Positions 23,613-33,399 of a DNA stretch of 64,000 nucleotides are shown piece after piece. A program made the translations under genes and the position numbers. The notes beneath the pieces are model-generated. The model was not told where the DNA came from, ran no database searches, and saw nothing but the letters and a program-made list of their open reading frames with translations. Origin of the DNA: Petrolisthes cinctipes (taxonomy: Eukaryota; Arthropoda; Malacostraca; Decapoda; Porcellanidae); contig JAWQEG010002499.1 of NCBI GenBank assembly GCA_033782935.1, positions 1 through 64,000 on the forward strand, given 5' to 3'. Position 1 is the first letter of the stretch; every line of letters starts with the position of its first letter.

Positions 23613-24113
23613 ACGATAGGAGGAAGAGAATGAGGAAAAAAACTGCGAGAAACCCTTGAAAGGAAAGTAGATGGGGAAGGAATGAACGTATATATATTCT
23701 ATGGTAAGTGGCAAAGGCAGGAGAAAGATACGTACGAGTGTAGAGTACGGGTCGATAGTGTGGTGGGATAAGAAGAAACTTAGTACAGTATCCTACCTGG
23801 AATTATTCTTGTCTTGTCGAGAGGGATGGGTATATCACAGAGAAAAAATATATAAGATAGAAAAACAGTATAAGGAATTTTGCTTATGTAGAAAGGAAAA
23901 GTGTTCAAGATTAAAAAGAATGTGAAGAGAATTTAAATGATAGTGAAGTACATTTTTAGAGATAGTCACAGGAGATGGGAAGTTTAGTAGAAGAATAGGG
24001 AGTAACGAAGGAAACTTTAGGACAATATGAATACGAAAGATTGTAGGGGATAGGAGACTGACAAGAGATGCAGGTCAAGTTCAAGAATTGGGATACACTA
24101 GGCAATATTGACG

Positions 24114-24168
<55 letters not shown>
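22759..24168. repeat. Microsatellite-rich interval with four long GA/CT runs
   Basis: Dinucleotide runs lie at 22759-22815 (CT), 23025-23079 (GA), 23555-23611 (GA) and 24117-24168 (CT). Between them are a GAGTAAG-rich block (22875-23010) and purine-rich sequence. The Ser/Leu-rich minus-strand frames here are artefacts. Confidence 0.9.
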
Positions 24169-24171
<3 letters not shown>

Positions 24172-24837
24172 ATTCTTTTTATTGGATGCACTCTTTCGTT
24201 GTAGGTGAATGGGACGGGTCTGTAGGAAGCCGTTCTGATTTGGTCCTGACAAGCTTTCTGGGAAATCTAGGTCAGTCGATCATGACAGAATGTTAACTTA
24301 CCAGTCATGGTTTGTTGTTACTTGGCGAGAGTTTAGACTTTGTTTTATCGTAATAATTTCCAAGCTTGGTTGAGGTTTGATAATTTTCTAGCTGGCTACA
24401 TTCTGAGCAATTATTTCACGCAGAAATATGTACCAACTTGTACTGACGGTTTGTATGTTCTTCGTTGTAACATAATAGGCTTTCACAACCATTAGTAGAT
24501 TTCTTATTTCCGAAGTTCTTTTGTGTAGGAAAAATTTGATTGTGACAAGTATAGTTCAGCAGTTCCATGTGCAACTGGCACCACGTTTCTGGATTTATAT
24601 ATACTCTTAGATTACCTTATTCTCACCATGTTTTCATCTTCCTGTCTCGTTTTACGTCAATCTTAACTCTCCTTCCATCTTTCTTGCGCTTTGATTTTGT
24701 AGTACATACGGTATTATATTAACAATATAATTATCCAGTTAACAAGCACGAAACCGAAAATGTAAGCCCACCTAGGCTATAGTACCTCAAGCTGAACACT
24801 GTACCATGGCATACAATATCTTGTTATCATCTGGCAA
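24169..24837 (+). other. Intron sequence, no exon seen
   Basis: Unique AT-rich sequence without a recognisable feature. Confidence 0.5.
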
Positions 24838-25020
24838 TACAGAACTAGTGTAGGCTATAGTGGTACTGGTGTGAGGTGTTATCAGTGTATAGTGGTACTG
24901 GTGTGAGGTGTTACAAGTGTATAGTGGTACTGGTTTGAGGTGTTACAAGTGTATAATGGTACTGGTGTGAGGTGTTATTAGTGTTTAGTGGTACTGGTTT
25001 TTTAGGTGTTACAAGTGTCA
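24838..25020. repeat. Tandem repeat, about 31-bp unit
   Basis: Five copies of a unit containing AGTGGTACTGGTGTGAGG and TGTTACAAGTGTAT, with small variations. Confidence 0.9.
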
Positions 25021-25094
25021 GTGGGGCGCCCTTTCTAGATTGCCCCCACCTGGTGTACTTAATTTTACATGTTTGGCGATGTATTTTGTCTTTA

Positions 25095-25246
25095 GGACTC
25101 TGTGATCGTGTATGAAAATTGAAGGCATCCGTTTCCTCCTGACCATGCCACGAAACAAACTCCTTCCATATACTGTAGTTGGTGTTTGGTGGCAATATTT
25201 GAAGGACTCATTTATCTCCAGTTTTCTGACTACATCACCGGGCCCC
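25095..25246 (+). mobile_element. Family A palindromic MITE, copy 5
   Basis: Starts GGACTCTGTGATCG after TTTA and ends ATCACCGGGCCCC before TTAA at 25247-25250. The inner hairpin is GCCACGAAACA with TGTTTGGTGGCA. Confidence 0.87.
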
Positions 25247-25250
25247 TTAA

Positions 25251-25818
25251 ATCTTATTGATGCATGTCCGTAAAATTATTCCTTCATCACTGTCCTTCCT
25301 TTATTCATCTTGCATTTTATTTTTTTTTCTCACTTATTGTATATACATTCTCTAGAGTTGTGTTTCTTCATTCCTTCACATGTTTCTTGGCTCCCTCCCT
25401 TCCTTACGTTCATCTCGCCTACCTTTCTGCCAACTTTCATCAGTCCCTCCTTCCCAGTTCTGTTTTTATTATGGGTAAACTTGTGTAAAGTTGGGTAGAG
25501 TTGGGTAATCTTTGTTGAATGTTGGGGTTACGTTGGCCTCTGGGTAATGCGAGTGAAAGCGGAAGTGGACTAAAGGTTGCAAGTCTGTACTAACATCCCG
25601 AGTCAGATCGAGTCCCGTGTCTAGTAGTCGAATATTTTATAAGGTAATACCGGGTCTGTATATATTGTAAGTTATCCTCTTCTTGCTTCCTTTGGCTTGT
25701 ACGGTAATGATTTTATGTATAGTATCTTTTGTTCGCAGCTTGGTTTGTTTTGAATGTCAGTAATAAGTAAACCCAAATATGTGAGATGGACACAGGCCTT
25801 GCAAATAATGATAGTTAA
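25251..25818 (+). other. Intron sequence, no exon seen
   Basis: CT-rich at 25290-25460, then unique sequence. The open frames are low-complexity. Confidence 0.5.
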
Positions 25819-25970
25819 GGTGGTAATTAATTTTTTGTACATTGGAGTGCCATGATTCCTCCAAAGTATGCTAGGAAACAGGACCAGAAGAGCAAACATA
25901 ATAGTGTTCTGTTGCTTGGAGTAGTTTGGAGGATTCAGTTGCTCCACATTTACCAACACAAAACTTCCAG
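25819..25970 (-). mobile_element. Family B MITE, copy 5 (right end lost)
   Basis: TTAA at 25815-25818 bounds the left. TTTACCAACACAAAACTTCC at the right stops without the terminal CCCC-TTAA. The interior carries GATTCCTCCAAAGTATGC and AGGAAACAGGACCAG. Confidence 0.8.
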
Positions 25971-26007
25971 TGTGCAGTGCGTCCTGGAAGTAAAAGTGGG
26001 ATTCAAA

Positions 26008-26073
26008 ATGGCGGCTGGTCAGGTGTGCCATCGTAAGCGCTTTGTTACCATCGGCTGCGTCGTCTTCTCGGAG
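26008..26073 (+). CDS. Weak candidate first exon
   Basis: ATG inside CAAAATGGCGGCTGG opens 22 CpG-rich codons (MAAGQVCHRKRFVTIGC onward) ending at GAG|GTAACA. Exit phase is 0, which does not fit the exon at 29162 but would fit the one at 29869. Unspliced, the frame stops 15 codons later. AAAATGGCGGC also matches the YY1 promoter/initiator motif, so this may mark a start site without being coding as drawn. Confidence 0.2.
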
Positions 26074-26248
26074 GTAACAACAGTAAGCCGACATAATAAA
26101 TATTTGAAGCGTCGCTGATATACACTGGAATCATAGGCGTTCAACTTTAGGGCGGTGACCGAGGCGAGGCGAGGCGAGGCTACCAGCAACAGTGGCTTTA
26201 GTTCAAGGTCAGAAACTGGCGATGGGTGGTGGTGGTGGGGGGTGGGGG

Positions 26249-26434
26249 GTAGAGTAGCCTAGGCAAGACTGGCTGCTACAGTACCGCCACCACGCCGGCC
26301 TACAAATGTCACTGTAGTAACACATAGGGTAAAGGTATATAGCCTACTATCGAACTGTAGGTGATGGGGGAAGGTAGAGTAGCCTAGGCAAGTCTGGCTG
26401 CTACAGTAACACCACCACGCCGGCCTACAAATGT
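26249..26434. repeat. Tandem duplication, about 125-bp unit
   Basis: GTAGAGTAGCCTAGGCAAG and CACCACGCCGGCCTACAAAT occur twice, 125 bases apart, with a few substitutions. Confidence 0.9.
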
Positions 26435-26810
26435 CACTGAAATTAAACATAGGGCGAAAATGAAGAAATATATTATCGATAGGTATGTACCTTTGAAATA
26501 CCTTGCTATATGTTAGAGAATTTTACCATAGTTTATCCTCCCAGCCAAGGTTGTAGTACCACACATGCAGCGGAAGTTGATGTAAATTGTCTTCCACCCA
26601 CCCATCTATGACTCAAGATGGCAGCACCTATCTAAACCAAGGCAGTTTAATTGTTAATTATCTGTATTTTCCCTTAGTAGGTTTTACTTATCTAGAGCCC
26701 TCTCATATGAAGCCAATATTTTCCATCCCTGTGTACGAGAATAGTCATATAGTCAAATTGGGTCGAGTGTTGTAAGAAGAGAAGAGGTGTATGTGAGAGC
26801 GGCGATTTAA

Positions 26811-26961
26811 GGACCCTGTAATCGCGTATGGGAAATGGAGGCTTCCGATTCCTCCTGACTAAGCCACGAACGAAACAAGCTCCTTTCATATAAGTGGTGA
26901 TTCGTGGCAACATTTGAAGGACTCATTTACCTCATATTTTCTGACTACATCACAGGGTCCC
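26811..26961 (+). mobile_element. Family A palindromic MITE, copy 6
   Basis: TTAA at 26807-26810, start GGACCCTGTAATCG, end ATCACAGGGTCCC, then ATTA at 26962-26965. A four-base ACGA duplication sits in the inner arm (CCACGAACGAAACA). Confidence 0.9.
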
Positions 26962-26965
26962 ATTA

Positions 26966-27052
26966 GGGGAGATCAATTCTTTCGTTGGTGAATATGAAGG
27001 TCTGTGATTCTAAATAACTGCCTGCCTGGTGTCGGGATGAAGATGGTAATGA
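26966..27052 (+). mobile_element. Family C fragment
   Basis: Starts GGGGAGATCAATTC after the ATTA next to family A copy 6. It runs through GGTCTGTGATTC and loses similarity before TTAA at 27053. It looks like the left half of a family C element. Confidence 0.65.
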
Positions 27053-27056
27053 TTAA

Positions 27057-27215
27057 GGAGAGATTCTTTTCTTGTTGGTGAATAGGAAGGTCTGTGATTC
27101 CTCCAAACTATACCACGATAACAGATGCCCTATTAGTACCATTGAGGGCGTCTGTTTTCTGGTATAGTTTGGAGGAATCAGTAGCCTTCCATTTTACCAA
27201 CAAGAGAATCTCCCC
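27057..27215 (+). mobile_element. Family C palindromic MITE, copy 3
   Basis: TTAA at 27053-27056 and 27216-27219. Arms are GGAGAGATTC...CTTGTTGGTGAA and TTTTACCAACAAGAG...TCTCCCC. The inner pair is GATTCCTCCAAACTATACC with GGTATAGTTTGGAGGAATC. This is the best-preserved family C copy. Confidence 0.9.
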
Positions 27216-27423
27216 TTAAAATGAAGTTTGGTTCTCTTGGGAAAGGTGTCGGCTATAGATTTTAAAAGATGTGGTAGGGAAAACCTTGTGCCGATGGATG
27301 GGAATGAGCGGTAAGATTTCAATGGTGTGGGAAAGTGGCATAATAATAATTGATTGTATGGGTGAGTGTCATTGCTACCTGCTGGAGTGGTCCGCGAGTG
27401 GAAGCGAGTGTTAAATGGATGTA

Positions 27424-27690
27424 GGGTAAGTGGCGTGAGTAATTTGTACGTGGGAAGGAATGGGATTATTATGAGTGGGCTGTATGTGTGTGTGTGTGTG
27501 GCAGCGAGTATAAGGGTAAGTGGCGTGAGTGATTTGTACTTGGGAAGGAATGGGATTAAAATGAGTGGGTTATGTGTGTGTGTGGCAGCGAGGGTAAGGG
27601 TAAGCGAGAGGGTAAGTGGCGTGAGTGATTTGTACGTGGGAAGGAATGGAATTAAAATGAGTGGGTTGTATGTGTGTGTGTGTGAGAGTG
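27424..27690. repeat. Tandem repeat, about 87-99 bp unit, donor-like motifs
   Basis: Three copies, starting near 27424, 27514 and 27611, of GGGTAAGTGGCGTGAGT, then ATTTGTACGTGGGAAGG, then a (GT)n block. Each unit holds GGTAAGT and CGTGAGT, both close to a splice-donor consensus. Confidence 0.88.
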
Positions 27691-27749
27691 AGTGAGTGAG
27701 TGGGAGTAGGGGACATTGATCGGAGTGGGGTCGCAGTCCTAGGGTCACT

Positions 27750-28180
27750 CACCTCGCCTCTTGTCACCCACTCCCCATCCCTACCTCCTCTCTTGTTTCT
27801 CCGTCTCTTTTTCCCTCTCTTCTCCTCTCATCTTTCCCTCCCTCCCTCTTTCACTTTCCTTTTCCCATGTCCTTTCCTCTTCATCACTCCTTTTTATCTC
27901 TTCTCTCTACTCTCGTCTTTTTTTTCTAGTTTCTCCCTGCTTCTCCTTTGTACAGTACCTCTCTCTCTCTCTCTCCCCATGCATATTATCCTCCTTCTCT
28001 TTCCCTTATTATTCCTGCCTTCTTTTTCCTCTTTCTGTTCTCATTATATCCAAGTTCCATTTTCTCAGTCCTTGTCCCGTTCCCACTCTCTGCTTACCCT
28101 CTCCACATTACTGTCAATATTATTCCTTCACATCCTCAACTTCTACCTGCTCCATTTTCCGACCATTGATACACTTCAGA
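27750..28180. other. Pyrimidine-rich intron block
   Basis: The plus strand is CT-rich (TCTCTCTCTCTC near 27960) and yields Ser/Leu/Phe frames in three phases. No gene is seen. Confidence 0.6.
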
Positions 28181-28332
28181 AAACTTGAGCTGCCGTTTTA
28201 TTAGATGTTATCAAGCCTGCCAAGCACTGAACTCGGTTTTGCATGATCAATCCTTTAATTTTCTAGCCAATGTTTACACTTGGATGGTGGAAGTTGTTCT
28301 GTATCTTATTAAACAATTTGTTAGTTTAAGTA

Positions 28333-28522
28333 CAGGCATGACTGATAGTGCTGGACCAGGATCCAAGGAGTGTTGGAGAGCAACTGAACAGAGTTCGAAC
28401 AAGTGAATTTTCCAAACCATTCTCAAAGTTGAGAGAGGTTTAGAAGACTCACTTTTTCTAACTCTGTTCAGTTGCTTTCCAAGACTCCTTTGACCCTGGT
28501 CCAGCACTATGAGCCATGACTG
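28333..28522. mobile_element. TA-flanked palindromic MITE, pogo/Tigger-like
   Basis: TA on both sides (28331-28332 and 28523-28524) encloses a 190 bp element. It starts CAGGCATGACTGATAGTGCT and ends with the near-perfect complement AGCACTATGAGCCATGACTG. The similarity of the arms continues for over 60 bases (GCAACTGAACAGAGTT with AACTCTGTTCAGTTGC). CAG ends with TA duplication fit the Tc1/mariner-pogo superfamily; no transposase is present. Confidence 0.75.
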
Positions 28523-28900
28523 TACAATAGTATATGTTTTGGGATAATTATTAACTGGTATCAATAATACTTCTATCTGTTAAAAAAGAACGTTTGTGTT
28601 AGTAAGGAGAACATTAAAAGTATGTCGGCCATATTTCTTGTCTTTTGTACTGAAATACTTAGGGGGTTTCTAATAAACTTTCCAAGCACTTTGAAATAGG
28701 ATGGTCTTTTTAAAGGTATTTAGTTGCAGAAATGCCATCAATTTCTCCAACCCCTTACTCTAACTTATAGGGGTTTTCTCAACTGTTGAATGATCTGGGT
28801 AAAGTTTAGAAAGGTTGGACAGATGTTGGAGTTGTACCATGTGTTCTAGTTAAAGTACTGTATATGGTTCAGATTATTTTAGTAGTTATTATAGCACTAA

Positions 28901-29033
28901 GGGCTGTATGCAAAAACATTCAGGGTGCATTCGATGGCGTTGTACTGGTACGATGGCTCTTTTATTTTTCTATGGAGCCATAGTATCGGTACCACACCAC
29001 CATATGCACCATGAATGTTCTTGAATATGGTCC
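28901..29033. mobile_element. Family D inverted-repeat MITE, copy 2
   Basis: Starts GGGCTGTATGCAAAAACATT and ends with the complement AATGTTCTTGAATATGGTCC. The inner arms are GGTACGATGGCTC and GAGCCATAGTATCGGTACC. It lies 130 bases before the exon at 29162. Confidence 0.75.
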
Positions 29034-29161
29034 AAGGTTACTACTGCCGCTGCTGTTTGTACGGCCGGAAACTTGTATTGTACCACTGCACTATGTCTGT
29101 TATTAATTTTATCATATACAGTTAGTGGCAACATTGACTAACATGTGTGTTTTGTTTACAG

Positions 29162-29292
29162 GGAAGAGTGGTGGGAGCAAGGAGGGGGAGGAGAAAAAGG
29201 ATGGAGGAGAATGGGAGCAATATAATGCAGGGGCAGCCTTCCTTGGACCTACTCTATGGGACAAGACACTCACCTATGATTCCGATCTCAAG
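29162..29292 (+). CDS. Pdp1: PAR-bZIP exon 2: first half of the activation motif
   Basis: Acceptor GTTTTGTTTACAG ends at 29161 and donor AAG|GTATGT starts at 29293. It enters in phase 2 (completing Gly 133) and leaves in phase 0, encoding residues 134-176. The first half is charged (EGEEKKDGGEWEQY). The second half contains AAFLGPTLWDKTL and YDSDL, the hallmark of the conserved activation region shared by HLF, TEF, DBP and arthropod Pdp1. The motif continues directly across the next splice junction. Together with the next exon this is the main reason for assigning the gene to the PAR family rather than to Vrille/NFIL3, which lack it. Confidence 0.92.
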
Positions 29293-29868
29293 GTATGTAT
29301 CTCTTCCACTAACTGACAAAGATATTAGTTATTACATACTGTACTTAAGAGCTGAGATACTGTACAGTATCTACACTAAGAACACTCCAGTAATGCTTTG
29401 AAGTGTCAGGAGATGGAAATTTACTGTGATCTCTAAAAGCCAAACCCACAATGGTGTGTTCTTTGTTATGGTCATATAGCTAATTGTGCCTATCATTGAT
29501 GGCACAGTACAGTAAGTCTCATGCAAGTGCTGAGCAGACATCTCAACTTCTCTTACAAAACATAAGAAGCTCTCACCCACATTGTATGACATGTTTTATA
29601 GGCTCTCATCACTAGCCAAAAATATACATACTATATTGTCTAGAAAAAGTGAATTTACTGTATTTCCCTCCCCCCTTCATCTTTTCATATTGCTCCCCAA
29701 TCATCTGAACTTCACCTGTCTCATACTATTTAAGGATATATTATGCCACTGATATTATTATTCTGTTCTCTGTCCATTTTTCTTGCTGCTACCTGTTGTT
29801 GGCATTTCTGTCATAATTGGTGTCCATTTTGTTCAGTGAAACTAATTGGTGTGTTTTTCTCTCCACAG

Positions 29869-30322
29869 CTGGAATACATGGACCTTGATGAATTCCTTAA
29901 TGAGAATGGAATCCCCATAGAGGAAGGTGGGAAGGGTGGCCCCAATGCCCGCACCTCCACTACTGCACCCTCGAGTGGTAGTAGTGGAGGAGGTGGCCGA
30001 GGTGGAGGTACCAGTGGGCCAGTACAAGGGCCTGCACCAGTGGTAGGTGGGTCGAGTACTGCAGGGGACTTGGGCAGCACTGGCCTGTCCCCAGCTGACC
30101 CGACCACCCCACAGTCTCCACCTCCCACGGCTGAGGTGTTGGTTGGCACAGGTATGGGTGTTGCACCTCATATGCCATCAGTACCTCAGAGCCAAGCCCA
30201 GCCTCCCATGACCGTCTGTCCTCCAACACTCTCTCCACTTGATTACAATAGTGATGACTATTGCTCCTCCTCCCCTGATGATTCAGACCCTAACTCTCCC
30301 TCCCTTCAGGTCCATGAGCCAG
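29869..30322 (+). CDS. Pdp1: PAR-bZIP exon 3: rest of activation motif and linker
   Basis: Acceptor TTTTTCTCTCCACAG ends at 29868; donor CCAG|GTAAAT starts at 30323. It enters in phase 0 and leaves one base, encoding residues 177-327. It opens with LEYMDLDEFLNENGIP, completing the family activation motif begun in the previous exon. A Gly/Ser/Pro/Thr-rich linker follows (about 196-290), then an acidic Ser-rich end with YNSDDYCSSSPDDSD and VHEPG, which precedes the PAR domain in relatives. The G-rich coding sequence also gives long minus-strand frames; those are shadows. A weaker donor-like CAG|GTCCAT at 30310 is not preferred. Confidence 0.93.
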
Positions 30323-33080
30323 GTAAATCAGGGGAGTTTATGCTCCCCTTACACTTTCTTTTGTTGTTCTTGTATGGCTTCTCTTCTTTCTATGCTTATC
30401 TGTATGGTTATTGAATAGGTGCAACTCTAGTCTTTTGGTTCTTAGTTTGGTGTTTTCTGGTTTCTTTCACTCTAACTATGCTATTTGTGTTTGCTCTTTG
30501 AGTTTGTGCTTGCCAAGAGTCTGCATAATTTAGTTTCCAGTTCACTATATTCTGGCTTTTGCAATTTTCTGGATAGATGCATTACTTCTTTTCTCTGATC
30601 ATTTGTGAGTTTTCCATTTCCTGCATTTTTGTAATCTGTATGTTTTCAAGATACTGGAATATTCGCATTTTTACTCCAGCCATATGTTAATTCTTTAGCA
30701 GCTAATATCTTCCTAAATCATTCTTTATAAAGTATGTCCTGCAAGTGACATTTCTACAATACCATATGTCTTATTCATGTCTGCATTCTGTAGATATTTG
30801 TGTGCTTTTTCTTACTCTTTAAGTAATAAAAATCCCTGGCTTCAAATGTACGGTAGCCTTCACCTTACAATGCCTTCTCCGTGTTTGTGCATCTTCTCTG
30901 ATTTGCATTAGTCTTCCTCAGGCTAGAACTTTATAACAGATTTTACTGCAGCCTTACTAAAATCTAGCTATAATTTCTCTCAACAATTTAATGATATTGT
31001 TTGCTTGTGTATCTACTTCTGAATGAAATATTCCCTGCAGTTTTTTTTTTACACTCCTAACATTACGATGAGCTGCTACCAAGACAGTGCATGAATCAGT
31101 GTTTTATTTTTCATCGCTAGTTGTCTCAGGCCAGCAATAAGTTAATGTAAAACTCAGACTTGTTTATCATTTCATTTGTGTTGATAATTGACTGGCAGAA
31201 GTACTGTACTTTATAAATTTATATTTCTCCATCTGTACCAGCAGATTTTTAACATTGTTTACTTATTACAAAATTATATTTCAATAATTCAAGTAAAAGT
31301 ATTATATATTTGAAATTCCTTCCAATATTTTGTACAGGTGAATCACAGCATAAAGATAATTCACATGAAATGGTGTTGGATATTAATGACATGGTGTTAT
31401 TGGCAGTCTTTGCTTGTACTGTATTTAGAGGCTTACATATTCTACTCTGCTTGTTTGTATAGTGCAATGTTTTTCTGCTATTTGTTCTTTTCTGTTGGTA
31501 TGTTGTACAGTTATGTCTTGTCTTTGAGCTTGTGTACTTCAACCCGCCTTCATTGACTGGGCTGGGCTTCTCTGCTACATATATGATTTCTCTTTATTGT
31601 ATGAAATATAATATGTGTGGCCCAGGAGGTCGGTTTGATGTTTACATTTGCATTCACCATTATGCCATTATTTTTATGTCATTCCCCAATCATTAACAAA
31701 TAGATACTGTTATGGTTTGGAGCCCTGTAGTAGGGTGATGGATTTCAGGTGTAAGAGAAATATATTTAATTTTTTTACTTACCGGTACATATTTAATGCT
31801 GGATATACTTACTCTATTTTCCTACCCAGTGATTGACCCAACCACTCGGGTAAATAAAATCATTATGGATTGAGCAAGAGTATATTAGAGAGGAACCAGG
31901 GTGAATTTAATTGCAGTAGAGTTTATGTTAACCATGAAGAGTGTAGATGAATGTATACCGGTAATGTTAAAAATGTAAGAATATCATTAGCATTTATGGT
32001 AGTGGTGATTTCATTTCAGTTATTATCCATTTGGGAGAAAAATTGTTAGGGATAGCTCAGATGAATTATATCAACAGCCAGCGTCTGTTATTTAAGACTT
32101 AATTGAAGTTGATTTTAATTCTTGCATGTCAGGATCTCGTTGTTGTGACTAGCCATTTAATATATTACTGTATATTAGTGATATTGGAGTCAAGATGTTG
32201 TACTGTAAACAGAGTGATTATAGGACAGTATTTCAATCCAATTTGTGCTCTCTTCTGGTAGGCATAAATACTGAAGGCATAAATACTGAAGTGATATTCT
32301 GCTTGTCCTGTTGATCATTCAGGCAATAATTATATAGGTTGGTATTAATTGAGACTTGTATTTTATGAACTTAATTGTGAGAATATAGGTAAGTACCTTT
32401 TGTTAAGTTTACCTAAGTGCATTAATGTTAGGATTCTTTTTAAAAACAGGGCTCCAAATCTTTGCATTATAGTATCCAAATTATGCAAATCATTATATCA
32501 TCTGTATAGATATAAGTGTTCACTGTATGAATCTGTATGTATGATTTGGATGATTGTATTTGGGTGTTATATGTACAGTATGCTAGCTCTTTTGGTCTTG
32601 TTAGTACAGTACTGTATTATGCTGTATTAAATAGAGCAGACCTGCAGATCTTTGAGTGCTAGTATAAAAAAGTTCAAACCATAGGCAAACAATTTGGTTG
32701 GTCATGACTAATACTCAATTTATGAGTATAGCTTGCAGTATTATTGAATATATAATGCTGTATTTCTTTGCATATCACTATTATAACTTGAAACAGTAAT
32801 ACTGTACTATAATAGTTTCTAATAGTAAAATTAAAATGTTTCTTAGTTGTTTCCAGTGTCATTCTTGTACAGATTATTGATCATGATGTGTGAGGAAGTA
32901 CAGGACAGGATATTACTGTACCGGGTGGTCCGAAAATCTTGTCACCTCCTACCAAATGTTTGAACATCATAGCTGTGAAAAATAAACTTTATGGAGGTAA
33001 TAGCTAATCAGATCTTCCTTCTGTAGTTACAAAAATGAAGACTTATTCTAATAATGTCATGGCTCAAATATGTTACTTAA
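30323..33080 (+). other. Intron sequence, no exon seen
   Basis: Unique, strongly AT-rich. No splice-bounded frame with coding character was found, although several 60-90 codon frames occur by composition. Confidence 0.6.
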
Positions 33081-33227
33081 GGGACCCTGTGATGTAGTCA
33101 GAAAATTGGAGGTAAATGAGTCCTTCAAAGATTGCCACGAAACACCACCTATAGGGAAGAAGTTTGTTTCGTGGCATAGTGAGGAGGAATCAGAAGTCTC
33201 CAATTATCATACACGATCACAGGGTCA
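33081..33227 (-). mobile_element. Family A palindromic MITE, copy 7 (inverted)
   Basis: TTAA at 33077-33080 and 33228-33231. Starts GGGACCCTGTGATGTAG and ends ACGATCACAGGGTCA. The inner hairpin is GCCACGAAACA with TGTTTCGTGGCA, both arms intact. Confidence 0.92.
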
Positions 33228-33399
33228 TTAAAGTGGAGCTACACTGGAATAATTAAGAAAGGGTCTTCCAAATTAGAAATAACGTACAAAAGTATTAGAG
33301 TGTGACTTGTGGAGAGAGTGAGAGTGAGAGTTGTGAGTGACGACATCTCGCGCCAGACTTGCTGTAACCCTCAGTTCTCGCGACAAACTATTTTATACG

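Noticed and set aside
29743..29868. Upstream open extension of exon 3
   Set aside because: Ends in a pyrimidine-rich acceptor; the conserved motif begins exactly after the AG at 29868.
29811..30238. Three minus-strand frames of 92-112 codons
   Set aside because: Shadows of the plus-strand exon 3, which has splice sites and a conserved motif.
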